From NCBI RefSeq assembly GCF_002217405.1, contig NZ_MUHE01000026.1, positions 1-55,717 on the forward strand: a stretch of DNA of 55,717 bases, in the 5' to 3' direction. This document shows, piece after piece, positions 1-9,559 of the stretch. The translations under genes were made by a program, and so were the position numbers. Position 1 is the first letter of the stretch. Every line of letters begins with the position of its first letter. The DNA is from Flavobacterium psychrophilum DSM 3660 = ATCC 49418 (GTDB taxonomy: Bacteria > Bacteroidota > Bacteroidia > Flavobacteriales > Flavobacteriaceae). Below the pieces are notes generated by a model, which worked only from the letters and a program-made list of their open reading frames with translations, was not told the origin of the DNA and did not search any database.

Positions 1-72
1 AAACTTTAAATGGTATTATAAGTTTTGTGCGAATAACCAAACTTAAAAATTAATATTTTAAAAATAGTTTAT

Positions 73-113
73 AAAAAAAGCTCCAAAGAAATTTGGAGCT
101 TTTGCTTTTTATA
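73..113. terminator. Intrinsic terminator hairpin downstream of the minus-strand receptor gene
   Basis: A perfect 9-bp stem, AGCTCCAAA / TTTGGAGCT with loop GAAA (79-100), is flanked by an A-run on the left and a T-rich run on the right. It can therefore terminate transcription in both directions. It lies just past the stop codon of the minus-strand receptor gene that ends at 109. Positions 1-72 hold nothing else that I recognise. Confidence 0.75.
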
Positions 114-2571
114 ATAATCCGCCACCGCTTTGGGTTTCGTTTTCATCACGTTGTTTGCGTTGTAGTGCTTTGTTTTTTCCGCCACCAAACATATAATTTA
201 ATCCTATATAAACTGTTCTGCTTTCCCAATAAAAAGCACCCGTTTGTTTGTAAGGGATACTTGAGTCAAACTGAAAATGCATGGTATTAAAAACATCATT
301 TAATCTTCCTGTAATACTTCCTTTTCCTTTTAGGACAGTATAAGTAGCTCCTATGTCTGCCTTATACATTGGGCTTCTCTCAAATTGTAATCCTAAATCA
401 CGACCACGATACATTCCGAATAAATTAATTTTTAGATTTTTTGTTGCTGAAAATGTTTGGTTTAAACGAGCATTAAAACTTATTACATCTATTGCCGCTT
501 TTTCTTGTAAACCACTAATTGCATTTTCTACGGTTCCTCTTACGGTTTTAAAATAAGCATCGGCACTTGCATTTGCAGACCACCATTTTGTAAATTTTAA
601 ATTTGCTGAGGTTTCAATTCCGTAAGCATTATTACTATTAAAATTGGCATAAGAAAGGATATCTTGGTTGTTATTGCTTGGGTTTTTATATATAGATCTG
701 CTAATTTCACTATTTATTTGTCGGTAGAAAACCCCAGAGGTAATAGATCCAATTTTTGTGGTACGGGTATAATTTATCTCAAACGAATGGGTAAATTGTG
801 GTTTTAATTCTGGGTTTCCTCTAGATTCTACAAGAGGTGTTGTCCATTCTCTAATAGGACTTATTTGTTCTATACTTGGTCTGTCTACACGTCTTGAATA
901 ATTAAAATTGAATGCGTTTTTTTCGCTCGCTGCATAAGTAAAAAATGCCGATGGGTAAAAGGACAAGATATTGTCTTTTATGGTTTGATTTCCGTTAAAT
1001 TTTTTTGTTGGGTTTATAGCGTTTTCATTTCTCTGGAAATCTCCATCGATGGTATAATTTTCGATGCGAATACCAACCTGTCCGCTCCATTTTTCCCATT
1101 GCTTGCTATAATTGGTATATAATGCCGTAATGTTTCGGTTGAAGGTAAAGGCGTTATTTGTTGTTGTCGAATTAAATGTAGTAGGTTTGTTTGTAGATTC
1201 GTCAAAATTATTTTCTGTATTTTGAATTCTAGTTTCTAAACCAACTTCTAACTTTGTAGTTTCGGTTAATGGGTTTACATAATCAGCATTAAACTGAATG
1301 TAATTTGTTTTTCCGTGAATAATGTTTGTTTTTAAGGCACTAGATATTGGATTGAATTGGGTTAAATCGTAATTAGTATTTTCTTTATCTTTTGTATTAG
1401 AAACATTAACCTGAAATTCTATATTCTCTCCTTTTTTAGTAAAATCGTGTTTAAAATCTAAATCATAGGTTTGCGTATTTTCATCAGATTTAGATTTGAA
1501 TAATTGGCTTGAATCGCTATTTGTGGCGTTAATATAATTTATATCTGTAAGGCCATAACCGCTTCCGTTGGTAATATTTTGGTTAGTATATATCGAGAAT
1601 GTATTTTTGTCGTTAATATAATAATCTAAGCCTAATTTTAATAAATGAGAGGTATTTAAATTATCAAATTCAAATTGTTGCTCATTTTCTAACATTGGTC
1701 TAAAACTGTTTATGTAGCCATGGTTTTTGTTTTTTCCGTGGTTTAATCCATAATTAGTATAAATATTTACTTTGCCTATTTTATAATTTAGGTTTAAAGC
1801 GGTATTTAATTTTGGTGTTTTTCCAAAAGTTACACCAGAATTTATACTGCCATTAAAACCAGTATTTGCATTTTTGTGCAAAATAATATTAATAATTCCA
1901 CTCATGCCTTCAGGGCTATATTTTGCCGAAGGATTTGTAATGAGTTCAATTTGTTTGATAGATGAAGATGGGATTTGTTGTAATAATTGTGTTGCACTAA
2001 TATTTGTGGGTTTGCCATCTACTAGAACTTTTACATTAGTATTTCCTCTTAAACTTAATTCTTTGGTCTGCGGATCTATACTTACCGTAGGGATATTGTT
2101 CATTATTTCTGAAGCGGTTGTTCCAGAAGCAATTAAATCTTTGCCAACGGTTACTATTTTTCTGTCTATTTTTTGCTCGATGCTAGAGCGTTCTTTTACG
2201 ATAGAAACTTCGTTGAGTTGCGTTGCTTCTTCTTCTAGAGCGATTGTTTTTAGTGTAATGTTTTTATTTTGGGTGGTTAAGGTAATATTGTTAACTTGTT
2301 TTTTGTAGCCTATAAACTGAACTTCGACGGTTAGTTCTTGTAATGCTAAATTTGTAATGCTAAAGATTCCGTTTTCTTTTGTAATAGCACCAGATATAAT
2401 TTTTGTACCGTCTTTTATAGTTATCGATGCGTAAGGGATAACTTCATTTGTTTTCTTGTCTATTACTTTTCCAGAAATACTGCCTGAATTTTTAGTTTCA
2501 GGAACAGAATTTTGAGCTTTTACAAAAGTAAAATTTAATAAAGTAATCAGGATTAGGATTTTAATTTTCAT
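109..2571 (-). CDS. TonB-dependent receptor-like outer-membrane protein with N-terminal carboxypeptidase regulatory-like domain
   Basis: The 820-residue product has a signal peptide (about 1-19, ending VKAQ). A carboxypeptidase-regulatory-like beta-sandwich follows (about 30-110, starting SGSISGKVIDKKTNE), then a TonB plug-like region (about 130-235, with LSLRGNTNVKVLVDGKPT and GMSGIINIIL), then a long beta-barrel of the OMP_b-brl_3 type to the end. The tail is Gly/Arg/Glu-rich (KQRDENETQSGGGLL), which is usual for this subfamily and unlike the aromatic-ending TonB receptors. The family sits in the outer membrane; substrates are mostly unknown. It is monocistronic, with terminators on both sides. 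Specific substrate: not inferable. Confidence 0.85.
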   Translation of the reverse strand: MKIKILILITLLNFTFVKAQNSVPETKNSGSISGKVIDKKTNEVIPYASITIKDGTKIISGAITKENGIFSITNLALQELTVEVQFIGYKKQVNNITLTTQNKNITLKTIALEEEATQLNEVSIVKERSSIEQKIDRKIVTVGKDLIASGTTASEIMNNIPTVSIDPQTKELSLRGNTNVKVLVDGKPTNISATQLLQQIPSSSIKQIELITNPSAKYSPEGMSGIINIILHKNANTGFNGSINSGVTFGKTPKLNTALNLNYKIGKVNIYTNYGLNHGKNKNHGYINSFRPMLENEQQFEFDNLNTSHLLKLGLDYYINDKNTFSIYTNQNITNGSGYGLTDINYINATNSDSSQLFKSKSDENTQTYDLDFKHDFTKKGENIEFQVNVSNTKDKENTNYDLTQFNPISSALKTNIIHGKTNYIQFNADYVNPLTETTKLEVGLETRIQNTENNFDESTNKPTTFNSTTTNNAFTFNRNITALYTNYSKQWEKWSGQVGIRIENYTIDGDFQRNENAINPTKKFNGNQTIKDNILSFYPSAFFTYAASEKNAFNFNYSRRVDRPSIEQISPIREWTTPLVESRGNPELKPQFTHSFEINYTRTTKIGSITSGVFYRQINSEISRSIYKNPSNNNQDILSYANFNSNNAYGIETSANLKFTKWWSANASADAYFKTVRGTVENAISGLQEKAAIDVISFNARLNQTFSATKNLKINLFGMYRGRDLGLQFERSPMYKADIGATYTVLKGKGSITGRLNDVFNTMHFQFDSSIPYKQTGAFYWESRTVYIGLNYMFGGGKNKALQRKQRDENETQSGGGLL

Positions 2572-2664
2572 GATTTTTTTTGATGATGATTTTTTTAAAC
2601 TACTTCGATAGCAGTGCTTACTAGACTGCTAGATTGGTTTTTTGTTACGTTTTTAAGATAAGTT

Positions 2665-2708
2665 TAACAAAAAAGCCCCGATAATTGTATGTATCGAGGC
2701 TTTTATGT
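2665..2708 (-). terminator. Intrinsic terminator of the giant T9SS protein gene
   Basis: Read on the minus strand, a GC-containing stem (GCCTCGATA paired with a TATCGGGGC-like arm) is followed by a run of six T. It lies 5 bp past the stop of the 2713-7071 gene, so it fits as that gene's terminator and insulates the next receptor gene. Confidence 0.75.
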
Positions 2709-2712
2709 TTAG

Positions 2713-5700
2713 TTATCTTTTAAGGGTAAAATGTGATTTAAATATTTTAGAAGTTTCTTTTTCGTTATAATTTATTGTAAACCAATAGTCGGTTGCGGGC
2801 AATGGTTGTTCGTTATAGGTTCCGTTCCAGCCATCGCTTGTTGGGGTCATTTGCTTGATTAGTTTTCCAAATCTGTCAAAAATAAATATCATTGCATTTG
2901 GGTTTGTAATTTTCAAATTTGGAATATTCCAAGTTTCATTGTAACCATCACCATTTGGGGTAAAGAATTTAGGATAATTTATAATAATTGCTTTTACTGG
3001 AGAAGGAGCACAATGTTCGTTTTTGTCTCTTGCCGAAATGGTGTGTTCGCCTGGATAAATGTTGTAAAAGATATTACTACTTTGGTACAAACCATTATCT
3101 AATTGATATTCATAATTTCCTGAACCAGCTCCTAAAACGTTTACAGTGATATAAGTCGAATTTTCGAACGCATCGCTATAATCGAAAGTAATATAAGGTT
3201 CGTATAGCGTAATTTTTGTGGTTATGGTTTTAGGACAGTTTAGAATTGTAGAGGTGTCTGTAACTGTTACAGAGTAGGCTCCAACTTTATTTGTTGTAAT
3301 AACACTTGTGTTTGCAGCATAAGGTGCATTGTCTAGTGTCCAGGTATAAGTATAATTTGGGTTAGATAGTTCAGTGTTTAGGGTTACGAAATTTAATAAA
3401 GTTCCTGTTTTGTGATCTTTGCAGATAAAATATTCGGGATTTAATTGCGGATTAGGCAAAAGATCTACTTTTAGTTTTAATTCTGTTATTGCAAAACAAG
3501 AAGTAATTGGGATATTATTGTTTTTGCTTACTCTTATCCAAACGCTATCATTGTTTGGATTATTATTTTTGTATGTTGTTGAATTGGGAATTGGAATAGC
3601 GTTTGGATTGTTAGCTTCAGCCAGCGAAGTGTAATATGTAATAGAATAATCTGTTGTTGGTGTTTGGGTTCCTAAAACTTCTGTTTCGCTTTGGGTTAAA
3701 TCAAATTCGAAAATGCCATCATTTAATTTAAAGGTGTCACATTTTTCTATCACATTTACAGGATAAGCGGTGGGTGTTTTATTAATAATAATATTAAAGG
3801 AGGTTTCATCGGAACAAATCTGATGTACATTGGTTTCTGTATAAATAAAAATAGGTGCTGAGGTCGAGGTTGTATAAGTTTGTTGGGTTACAATACTACC
3901 TGTGCCGTGTGGTCCTCCTGTGGCGGTATAGTAATAAAAATTTGTAGGTAGTGTAGGTAAAGTGTAAGTATCGCAAGCATATCTGTCTTTTTTCATTTCA
4001 TTGGTAATCGCAACGCCATCAAATTTGATAATAAATGAGGTTTCACTATTGCAAGACGCATCATTCGGATTTTCGGCGTAAATATATATTGTTTCTAAAT
4101 TACTAGGCGTATTTTCCTGAAAAATGGTGTAGGGTAGTGCTATAGGAGTTTGGGGTATAAGGGGGTTGTGCGGTTTGTGGTAATAATTTCCTACAGGTGG
4201 TTGGTTTATAATGGTAAAATCGTAACATACTGTATATTCTGTTGCTATAGGAGCTAATGCTGGTTTTTGGTTTATAGTAATTGTCCAAGGTTGTTCGTTA
4301 TAGCAAATTGGTAATAATGCAGTTGTAGATTCTTTGTAAATATATAGAGTTGTTGTGTTTGTAATAATATGTCCTACAGCAAGTTGTGTGTTTAGGGGTG
4401 TTGTTGGTCCGCCTGATAAAGTGTAATAAGTACCCCCCTCTAAATTTACGGGTAGTGTATATAAATTGCATCTAGTTTCTGGTGCTGGAGCAGTTAGGGT
4501 TGGTTTTATAATTCTAATCGTAAATGAGTAATTGTAAGTACAAGGCGCACCAGCTACATAGTGAAATATTGTAGTAGTAGTGTTTATGAGTCTAGGGGTA
4601 ATTATTGTTCCGCCTCCATTGGCTTGTGTGCGGTATTCTCCAACAAGCGGAGCTGCTAAATTATAAGGACCACAGCTATCGGTATTGTCAAGGAAACTAT
4701 CTGTTCCTATTACTACCGAGAAGTTTAATATGGGGGTTTTGCAATTGTTGTTTTCTGCAAATAAATATACTGTTGTGTTAGTTGTTATAGGTAATACGAC
4801 TGGAGTATAAATACCAGTTGGAATAGCTAAAGTATAATATTTTGCAGTTCCAATATCTGTGCTTATAGGTTGTAACGAATTAACGACTGTACAGTCGAAT
4901 AAGTTAGGATAGCTCCCCGTTATGGTAGGTGTTTTGCTAATTGTAACCGTAAAACTTGTAAATATAATACAGGTAGGATCAGTTGGCGATTGATAATATA
5001 CATGTATTGTAGTAACTCCTAAACTTGTAATAGGCATTCCTGTTGGTGGCGGAAACAATTCGGTATTGCCATTTATTGGTCCACCTGCATTAGTAAAATA
5101 GCGAGTGCCAAGATAGGGATAGTTAGGTAAAGGATAGCTGTCGCAAGCGGTTACGTTTCCTGGTGTTAAGTCTTGTTCTTTTACAATGGTTACCTGAAAA
5201 TCTGTTTGAGCATTACAGCCTGTTGTGGGATTTTGGTAATAAATGTAAATAAGCTGACTTATGCTTACTTGATGACCAATAGCATATAATGTACCTGTCC
5301 CATTTATTCCAGAATAGTAATTTCCTAAAGCAGGTGTTAGAGCAGGTAAGTAGTAACTGGCACATACAAACTGATCTGGTTTGTCTTCAATAATAGGTTT
5401 TGTATTTACAATTAAATTAAAATTTATGATACTCGAGCAACTAGGTTCTGTCTTCACATAAACGGCAATATATATAGTTGCATTACCTGAATTAAAAGCT
5501 ATGGCTGTATTAATGGGGTTTGCGCCAGAGGCAGCATCGGTAGCAGTGAGATGATACGAAATACCGTAAATGCTAGACGATTGAGCGCCTAAAACGGTAT
5601 TTGTTTGTGCTATATTTCCTAAATAGAAATCAGCTCGACCAGATTCTGAGATAGTTTCGCATTCTAGCATATTAGCAGGAAAATTTGCAATAGGACTAGG

Positions 5701-7071
5701 GGTAAGCTCTAAAATAAATGATTTAGAATAATAACATCCAGTTGTTAGGTTTTGTATGCGTATCCAAATGGTTTTAGGCAAACTTGCCGAAGCCACGGTA
5801 TAACTAGTTGGTAGCGGGGAGGTATTGCCTGCATTTGCTTCATTTTGAAGTGCATAATAACTTATTAGGTAATTTGAACCTAGACCAACTATTGGCGTGT
5901 TTGTTGCTAAATCGAAAGTATAATTCGCAGAACCATTGTTGCATTTGTATAAGTTTATGGGGTCGGGAGTACTAATAGGTATATTATATTCAATGACAAT
6001 ATTATTGGTAGCTACTTCACAACTTGTCGATTGTACATAATATGTTAGTAGGTAAGTACCAGACTCATTAATAGTGAGGTTAGGGTCTGTTTCTCCGGGA
6101 ATAGGAATGCCATTTATATCTTTCCATACAAAATCAAATAAATTAGGATCTAATCCTGAATATATCGTATAAGGTTGGTTTGTGTTATTGTTATTACATG
6201 GTGCGGTTCCGTTTGCAATGGTTAGATCTGGACCTAAAACATCTTGACCAAAATCGAAACTACCACCACCTAAAAATACAGCCGAATCAATTTTATTGTC
6301 ATTAACCCCGTCGGCAATAACTAGTTTTATGTGATAGGTATCTGTTGTTGATAAGTTTGTAGCATAGGCATTCATAACCACCGTTTGTCCATTGTAGTTT
6401 GTTACTGCCGCCGTTGCCGCTGTGCCATCATTAAACAATCCAAAATAATTAGAATTGTTTGAAGAGCAAGAGGGGTTGTAAATACTGTTTCTAATGGTTT
6501 GAACAGATATTGGTATGGTAGTACTAGGAATAACTGCAAGATTTTTAGTTACACCTGTTGTGTTATTTTTTAATAAAAAGGCAAACGCATCTGGCGAAAA
6601 ACATTGGTAATTACCATATTCTTCGGAGGCAAATAAAAAATTAAAATTAAAATTGGGCGAAAGAGGTTTAAAATCAAATTCTAAAACAGTGGCGTTTTTA
6701 GAAACTATAGTTATTCCAGCTAATGCAAGAGCCATTTCTAGGTCAGAATCTCCAGCCCAAGCTAGCGTTCCGTCGCTTAAAACAGTATTATTTGGACCAG
6801 GGGCATTCATTACATTTCCCGTAGTTAGGATTACGCCATTTTGCAAAGGAAAAGCCGGATTTGTATTTGTAAAATAGCCAATACCATTTGTAGATCCAAA
6901 ATTTGTTCCAGTCCTTGAGCTCACATTATTTATGCTTAAGCAAGGGCTATTGTTTGTAAGTACAGTTTTTACTAAACCATCTATGGTATAAGTACTTGTA
7001 TTTACAGTGATTACTTGCGAAAATCCAACGACTGAAAACAGTAAAAACGATAGTAGTATGACTTTTTTCAT
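2713..7071 (-). CDS. Giant secreted repeat protein with choice-of-anchor L domain and T9SS type B (gliding-associated) sorting domain
   Basis: The 1452-residue product has a signal peptide (1-18, ending VVGFSQ). Residues about 45-275 match the choice-of-anchor L type (motifs GVILTTGNV and FLFASEEYG). About 566-1097 there are seven degenerate 60-75-residue modules, each starting with a Cys and a YxLP-like turn, then a YYT...GG motif, and ending in an alternating-hydrophobic strand such as IIIN. The C-terminus (about 1365-1452, starting FTPNGDGYNETW) is the CHU_C / gliding-motility-associated domain that directs export by the type IX system and surface attachment. It is probably an adhesin or surface-layer component; the ligand is unknown. 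It has its own terminator and is not in an operon. Confidence 0.85.
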   Translation of the reverse strand: MKKVILLSFLLFSVVGFSQVITVNTSTYTIDGLVKTVLTNNSPCLSINNVSSRTGTNFGSTNGIGYFTNTNPAFPLQNGVILTTGNVMNAPGPNNTVLSDGTLAWAGDSDLEMALALAGITIVSKNATVLEFDFKPLSPNFNFNFLFASEEYGNYQCFSPDAFAFLLKNNTTGVTKNLAVIPSTTIPISVQTIRNSIYNPSCSSNNSNYFGLFNDGTAATAAVTNYNGQTVVMNAYATNLSTTDTYHIKLVIADGVNDNKIDSAVFLGGGSFDFGQDVLGPDLTIANGTAPCNNNNTNQPYTIYSGLDPNLFDFVWKDINGIPIPGETDPNLTINESGTYLLTYYVQSTSCEVATNNIVIEYNIPISTPDPINLYKCNNGSANYTFDLATNTPIVGLGSNYLISYYALQNEANAGNTSPLPTSYTVASASLPKTIWIRIQNLTTGCYYSKSFILELTPSPIANFPANMLECETISESGRADFYLGNIAQTNTVLGAQSSSIYGISYHLTATDAASGANPINTAIAFNSGNATIYIAVYVKTEPSCSSIINFNLIVNTKPIIEDKPDQFVCASYYLPALTPALGNYYSGINGTGTLYAIGHQVSISQLIYIYYQNPTTGCNAQTDFQVTIVKEQDLTPGNVTACDSYPLPNYPYLGTRYFTNAGGPINGNTELFPPPTGMPITSLGVTTIHVYYQSPTDPTCIIFTSFTVTISKTPTITGSYPNLFDCTVVNSLQPISTDIGTAKYYTLAIPTGIYTPVVLPITTNTTVYLFAENNNCKTPILNFSVVIGTDSFLDNTDSCGPYNLAAPLVGEYRTQANGGGTIITPRLINTTTTIFHYVAGAPCTYNYSFTIRIIKPTLTAPAPETRCNLYTLPVNLEGGTYYTLSGGPTTPLNTQLAVGHIITNTTTLYIYKESTTALLPICYNEQPWTITINQKPALAPIATEYTVCYDFTIINQPPVGNYYHKPHNPLIPQTPIALPYTIFQENTPSNLETIYIYAENPNDASCNSETSFIIKFDGVAITNEMKKDRYACDTYTLPTLPTNFYYYTATGGPHGTGSIVTQQTYTTSTSAPIFIYTETNVHQICSDETSFNIIINKTPTAYPVNVIEKCDTFKLNDGIFEFDLTQSETEVLGTQTPTTDYSITYYTSLAEANNPNAIPIPNSTTYKNNNPNNDSVWIRVSKNNNIPITSCFAITELKLKVDLLPNPQLNPEYFICKDHKTGTLLNFVTLNTELSNPNYTYTWTLDNAPYAANTSVITTNKVGAYSVTVTDTSTILNCPKTITTKITLYEPYITFDYSDAFENSTYITVNVLGAGSGNYEYQLDNGLYQSSNIFYNIYPGEHTISARDKNEHCAPSPVKAIIINYPKFFTPNGDGYNETWNIPNLKITNPNAMIFIFDRFGKLIKQMTPTSDGWNGTYNEQPLPATDYWFTINYNEKETSKIFKSHFTLKR

Positions 7072-7256
7072 AGGTAAACAATTAAAGTGATAGACAATAA
7101 ATGAATGTAAAAGACTGATTAAGAACGTTTTTTTTTTGCTAAGGAGGAGCTTTGTTAAAACAAAAAATAGCGAAAACTATTTTTGTAAAAACATTTTCAA
7201 GAAATTCAAATAAACTGTAATGATATAAATTTACTTATTTTTTTCCAATTAAATAG

Positions 7257-7264
7257 TATCTTTG
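7257..7264 (+). promoter_or_regulatory. Probable -7 box of argS (TATCTTTG)
   Basis: TATCTTTG matches the Bacteroidota -7 consensus TAnnTTTG and lies 26 bp before the argS start codon. The 7072-7289 gap otherwise holds only AT-rich sequence and the upstream region of the divergent T9SS gene. Confidence 0.55.
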
Positions 7265-7289
7265 AACTTCAAAAAAAATAAAAGTAAAA

Positions 7290-9095
7290 ATGTCACTACA
7301 AGAAATTCTAAATCCAAGTATCAAAACCGCAATTCATCAACTTTTCGACCTTACAATCGAAAAAATAGAATTTCAATCAACAAGGAAAGAATTTGATGGC
7401 GATATTACAATGGTTATCTTTCCTTTATTAAAATTAATAAAAACACCCCAGGCAACACCGAACGGTGCAAAGCTAAATCCAGCCGATTTAGGAAATAAAA
7501 TTGGAAACTATTTAGTCGAAAATGTAGCCCAAGTAGAAGCTTTTAATGTAGTTTCAGGTTTTTTAAATATTGTAATCGCTAATGATTATTATATTAATTT
7601 CTTCAACACAATAAAGACCGATGCACAATTTGGTTTTGTATCTCCAAGCGAACATGACAAAGCCATTATGGTCGAATATTCTTCGCCAAACACAAACAAA
7701 CCATTACATTTAGGTCACGTTCGTAATAATCTTTTAGGCTATTCTGTTGCCGAAATTATAAAAGCTTCGGGTAAAAAAGTATATAAAACTCAAATTATCA
7801 ACGATAGAGGAATTCATATTTGCAAATCGATGCTCGCTTGGCAGAAATTTGGACACTCAGAAACACCAGAAACTTCTGGTTTAAAAGGCGATAAATTAGT
7901 AGGTAAATATTATGTTGCCTTCGATAAAGCTTACAAAGTTGAAATAGCCGAATTAATGTTGCAAGGAAAAACCGAAGAAGAAGCTAAAAAACAAGCCCCA
8001 ATTATTATCGAAGCACAACAAATGCTACTCGATTGGGAAGCAGGAAAGCCAGCAGTAATTACACTCTGGAAAACCATGAACCAATGGGTTTATGACGGTT
8101 TTGCAACAACATACAAAAATTTAGGAGTTAATTTCGATTCTTATTATTACGAAAGTAACACCTATTTATTAGGAAAGGAAGTAGTACAAATAGGATTAGA
8201 TAAAGGTGTTTTCGAAAAAGATCCAGACGGTTCTGTTTGGATAGATTTGACACAAGACGGACTAGATCGTAAAATTGTACTTCGTTCTGACGGAACAGCA
8301 GTTTATATGACACAAGACATAGGAACAGCCATTCAGCGTGTTAAAGATTTTTCAGATGTTGGCGGTATGGTTTATACAGTGGGTAATGAGCAGGATTATC
8401 ACTTTCGCGTTTTGTTTTTAATACTAAAAAAACTAGGATTCGATTGGGCATCTAGCCTATATCATTTATCATACGGAATGGTCGAACTACCTTCTGGCAA
8501 AATGAAATCTCGAGAAGGAACAGTCGTAGATGCCGATGATTTGATGGAAGAAATGACCAGCACAGCCCAGAAATTATCAGAAGATTTAGGAAAGCTTGAA
8601 AGTTATTCAGAAGAAGAAAAAGCAATATTATATAAAACTATTGGTTTGGGTGCACTCAAGTATTATATACTTAAAGTAGATCCTAAAAAATCGATGATGT
8701 TTAATCCTGAAGAATCTGTAGATTTTGCAGGAAATACAGGGCCATTTATTCAATATACTTACGCCCGTATTCAATCTATTTTACGCAAAGCAAATTTTGA
8801 TATTACAGTTACAATTTCGACTAAATTGCATCCAAAAGAAAAAGAACTTATCAAGCAAATAGAAATGTATCCCGAAGTAATTCAGCATGCTGCTGCCAAT
8901 CACAGTCCAGCATTAATAGCAAATTATATTTACGATTTAGTAAAAGAATACAACTCGTTTTACCAAACAGTTTCTATTCTTGGAGAAGAAGATAATGACA
9001 AAAAAGTGTTCAGAGTTCAGTTGTCTAAAAAAGTTGCCGATACTATAAAAACAGCATTCACGCTTTTAGGGATTGATGTTCCGGAGAGAATGTAA
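7290..9095 (+). CDS. argS: Arginyl-tRNA synthetase
   Basis: Class I aminoacyl-tRNA synthetase that charges tRNA-Arg in the cytoplasm. The 601-residue protein has the normal bacterial layout. An N-terminal additional domain recognises the tRNA elbow (about 1-110). The catalytic Rossmann fold carries a HIGH-type motif, HLGH, at 140-143, after SSPNTNKP. A KMSKS-equivalent KMKSR lies near 404-408. A helical anticodon-binding DALR domain follows (about 480-601, containing YTYARIQSILR). Ending in ...GIDVPERM is typical of ArgS. The start is supported by the A-rich leader and by the -7 box 26 bp upstream. It stands alone and ends at a bidirectional terminator. Confidence 0.97.
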   Translation: MSLQEILNPSIKTAIHQLFDLTIEKIEFQSTRKEFDGDITMVIFPLLKLIKTPQATPNGAKLNPADLGNKIGNYLVENVAQVEAFNVVSGFLNIVIANDYYINFFNTIKTDAQFGFVSPSEHDKAIMVEYSSPNTNKPLHLGHVRNNLLGYSVAEIIKASGKKVYKTQIINDRGIHICKSMLAWQKFGHSETPETSGLKGDKLVGKYYVAFDKAYKVEIAELMLQGKTEEEAKKQAPIIIEAQQMLLDWEAGKPAVITLWKTMNQWVYDGFATTYKNLGVNFDSYYYESNTYLLGKEVVQIGLDKGVFEKDPDGSVWIDLTQDGLDRKIVLRSDGTAVYMTQDIGTAIQRVKDFSDVGGMVYTVGNEQDYHFRVLFLILKKLGFDWASSLYHLSYGMVELPSGKMKSREGTVVDADDLMEEMTSTAQKLSEDLGKLESYSEEEKAILYKTIGLGALKYYILKVDPKKSMMFNPEESVDFAGNTGPFIQYTYARIQSILRKANFDITVTISTKLHPKEKELIKQIEMYPEVIQHAAANHSPALIANYIYDLVKEYNSFYQTVSILGEEDNDKKVFRVQLSKKVADTIKTAFTLLGIDVPERM

Positions 9096-9159
9096 TTTTT
9101 AATTGCACATTACTTTTTTGTTATTTAAGAATGATCTCTTTTTAAGAGGTGAAAACAAA

Positions 9160-9198
9160 AAAATCCGTCTCATTTTTATATGAGGCGGATTTTTTTTT
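9160..9198. terminator. Bidirectional terminator between argS and the DUF6686 gene
   Basis: The stem AAATCCGTCTCAT / ATGAGGCGGATTT (one G-T pair), with A-rich sequence on the left and a run of nine T on the right, sits between two convergent genes. It serves argS on the plus strand and could also serve the minus-strand gene ending at 9216. Confidence 0.85.
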
Positions 9199-9215
9199 AA
9201 AACCAAGCCAAAGCT

Positions 9216-9554
9216 TTAATTTAAAATCATAGTGTATTTAATATCTTCCACAGATAAATAAACGTTCCTTTGTTTTAGATTTAGTAAATCTATAAGTTCA
9301 TATAATTCGAATCTATCAATTAGTAGCATAAGGTTGGTTTGTAAAGTAGGAATCGGAATTTTTTTCTCATAGATAGAGTTTTCGTATTCTTTTTCCCAAT
9401 AGCTAACATCAATCTTAGACAAATAAATTTTAAAGCTCTCTAATTCGAAAGGCGTTAAGCTAAAGGTCAAATTCTTGTATGATAATTGGAAATTTTCTGA
9501 ACTTGTACATTGGATCAAATTTCCATTTAAACTCGTGTTTAGAAATTTACACAT
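9216..9554 (-). CDS. DUF6686-like small conserved protein
   Basis: The 112-residue protein has no signal peptide or membrane segment. It is a compact mixed alpha/beta sequence with one Cys pair near the N-terminus (C2, C16). It resembles the uncharacterised Bacteroidota family DUF6686, identified from memory of its general pattern (short N-terminal Cys, central FxxYLxxI helix), so the family name is tentative. The gene starts 5 bp after the stop of the DUF6607 gene, so the two are co-transcribed from the divergent promoter at about 10505-10555. Co-location with a TonB receptor and an HmuY-like lipoprotein suggests a role in haem or iron utilisation. That is inference. Confidence 0.6.
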   Translation of the reverse strand: MCKFLNTSLNGNLIQCTSSENFQLSYKNLTFSLTPFELESFKIYLSKIDVSYWEKEYENSIYEKKIPIPTLQTNLMLLIDRFELYELIDLLNLKQRNVYLSVEDIKYTMILN

Positions 9555-9559
9555 AACAT

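Noticed and set aside
1874..2308. 144-codon open frame opposite the first receptor gene
   Set aside because: It is antisense to the plug domain of a clearly coding gene; its composition reflects the complement.
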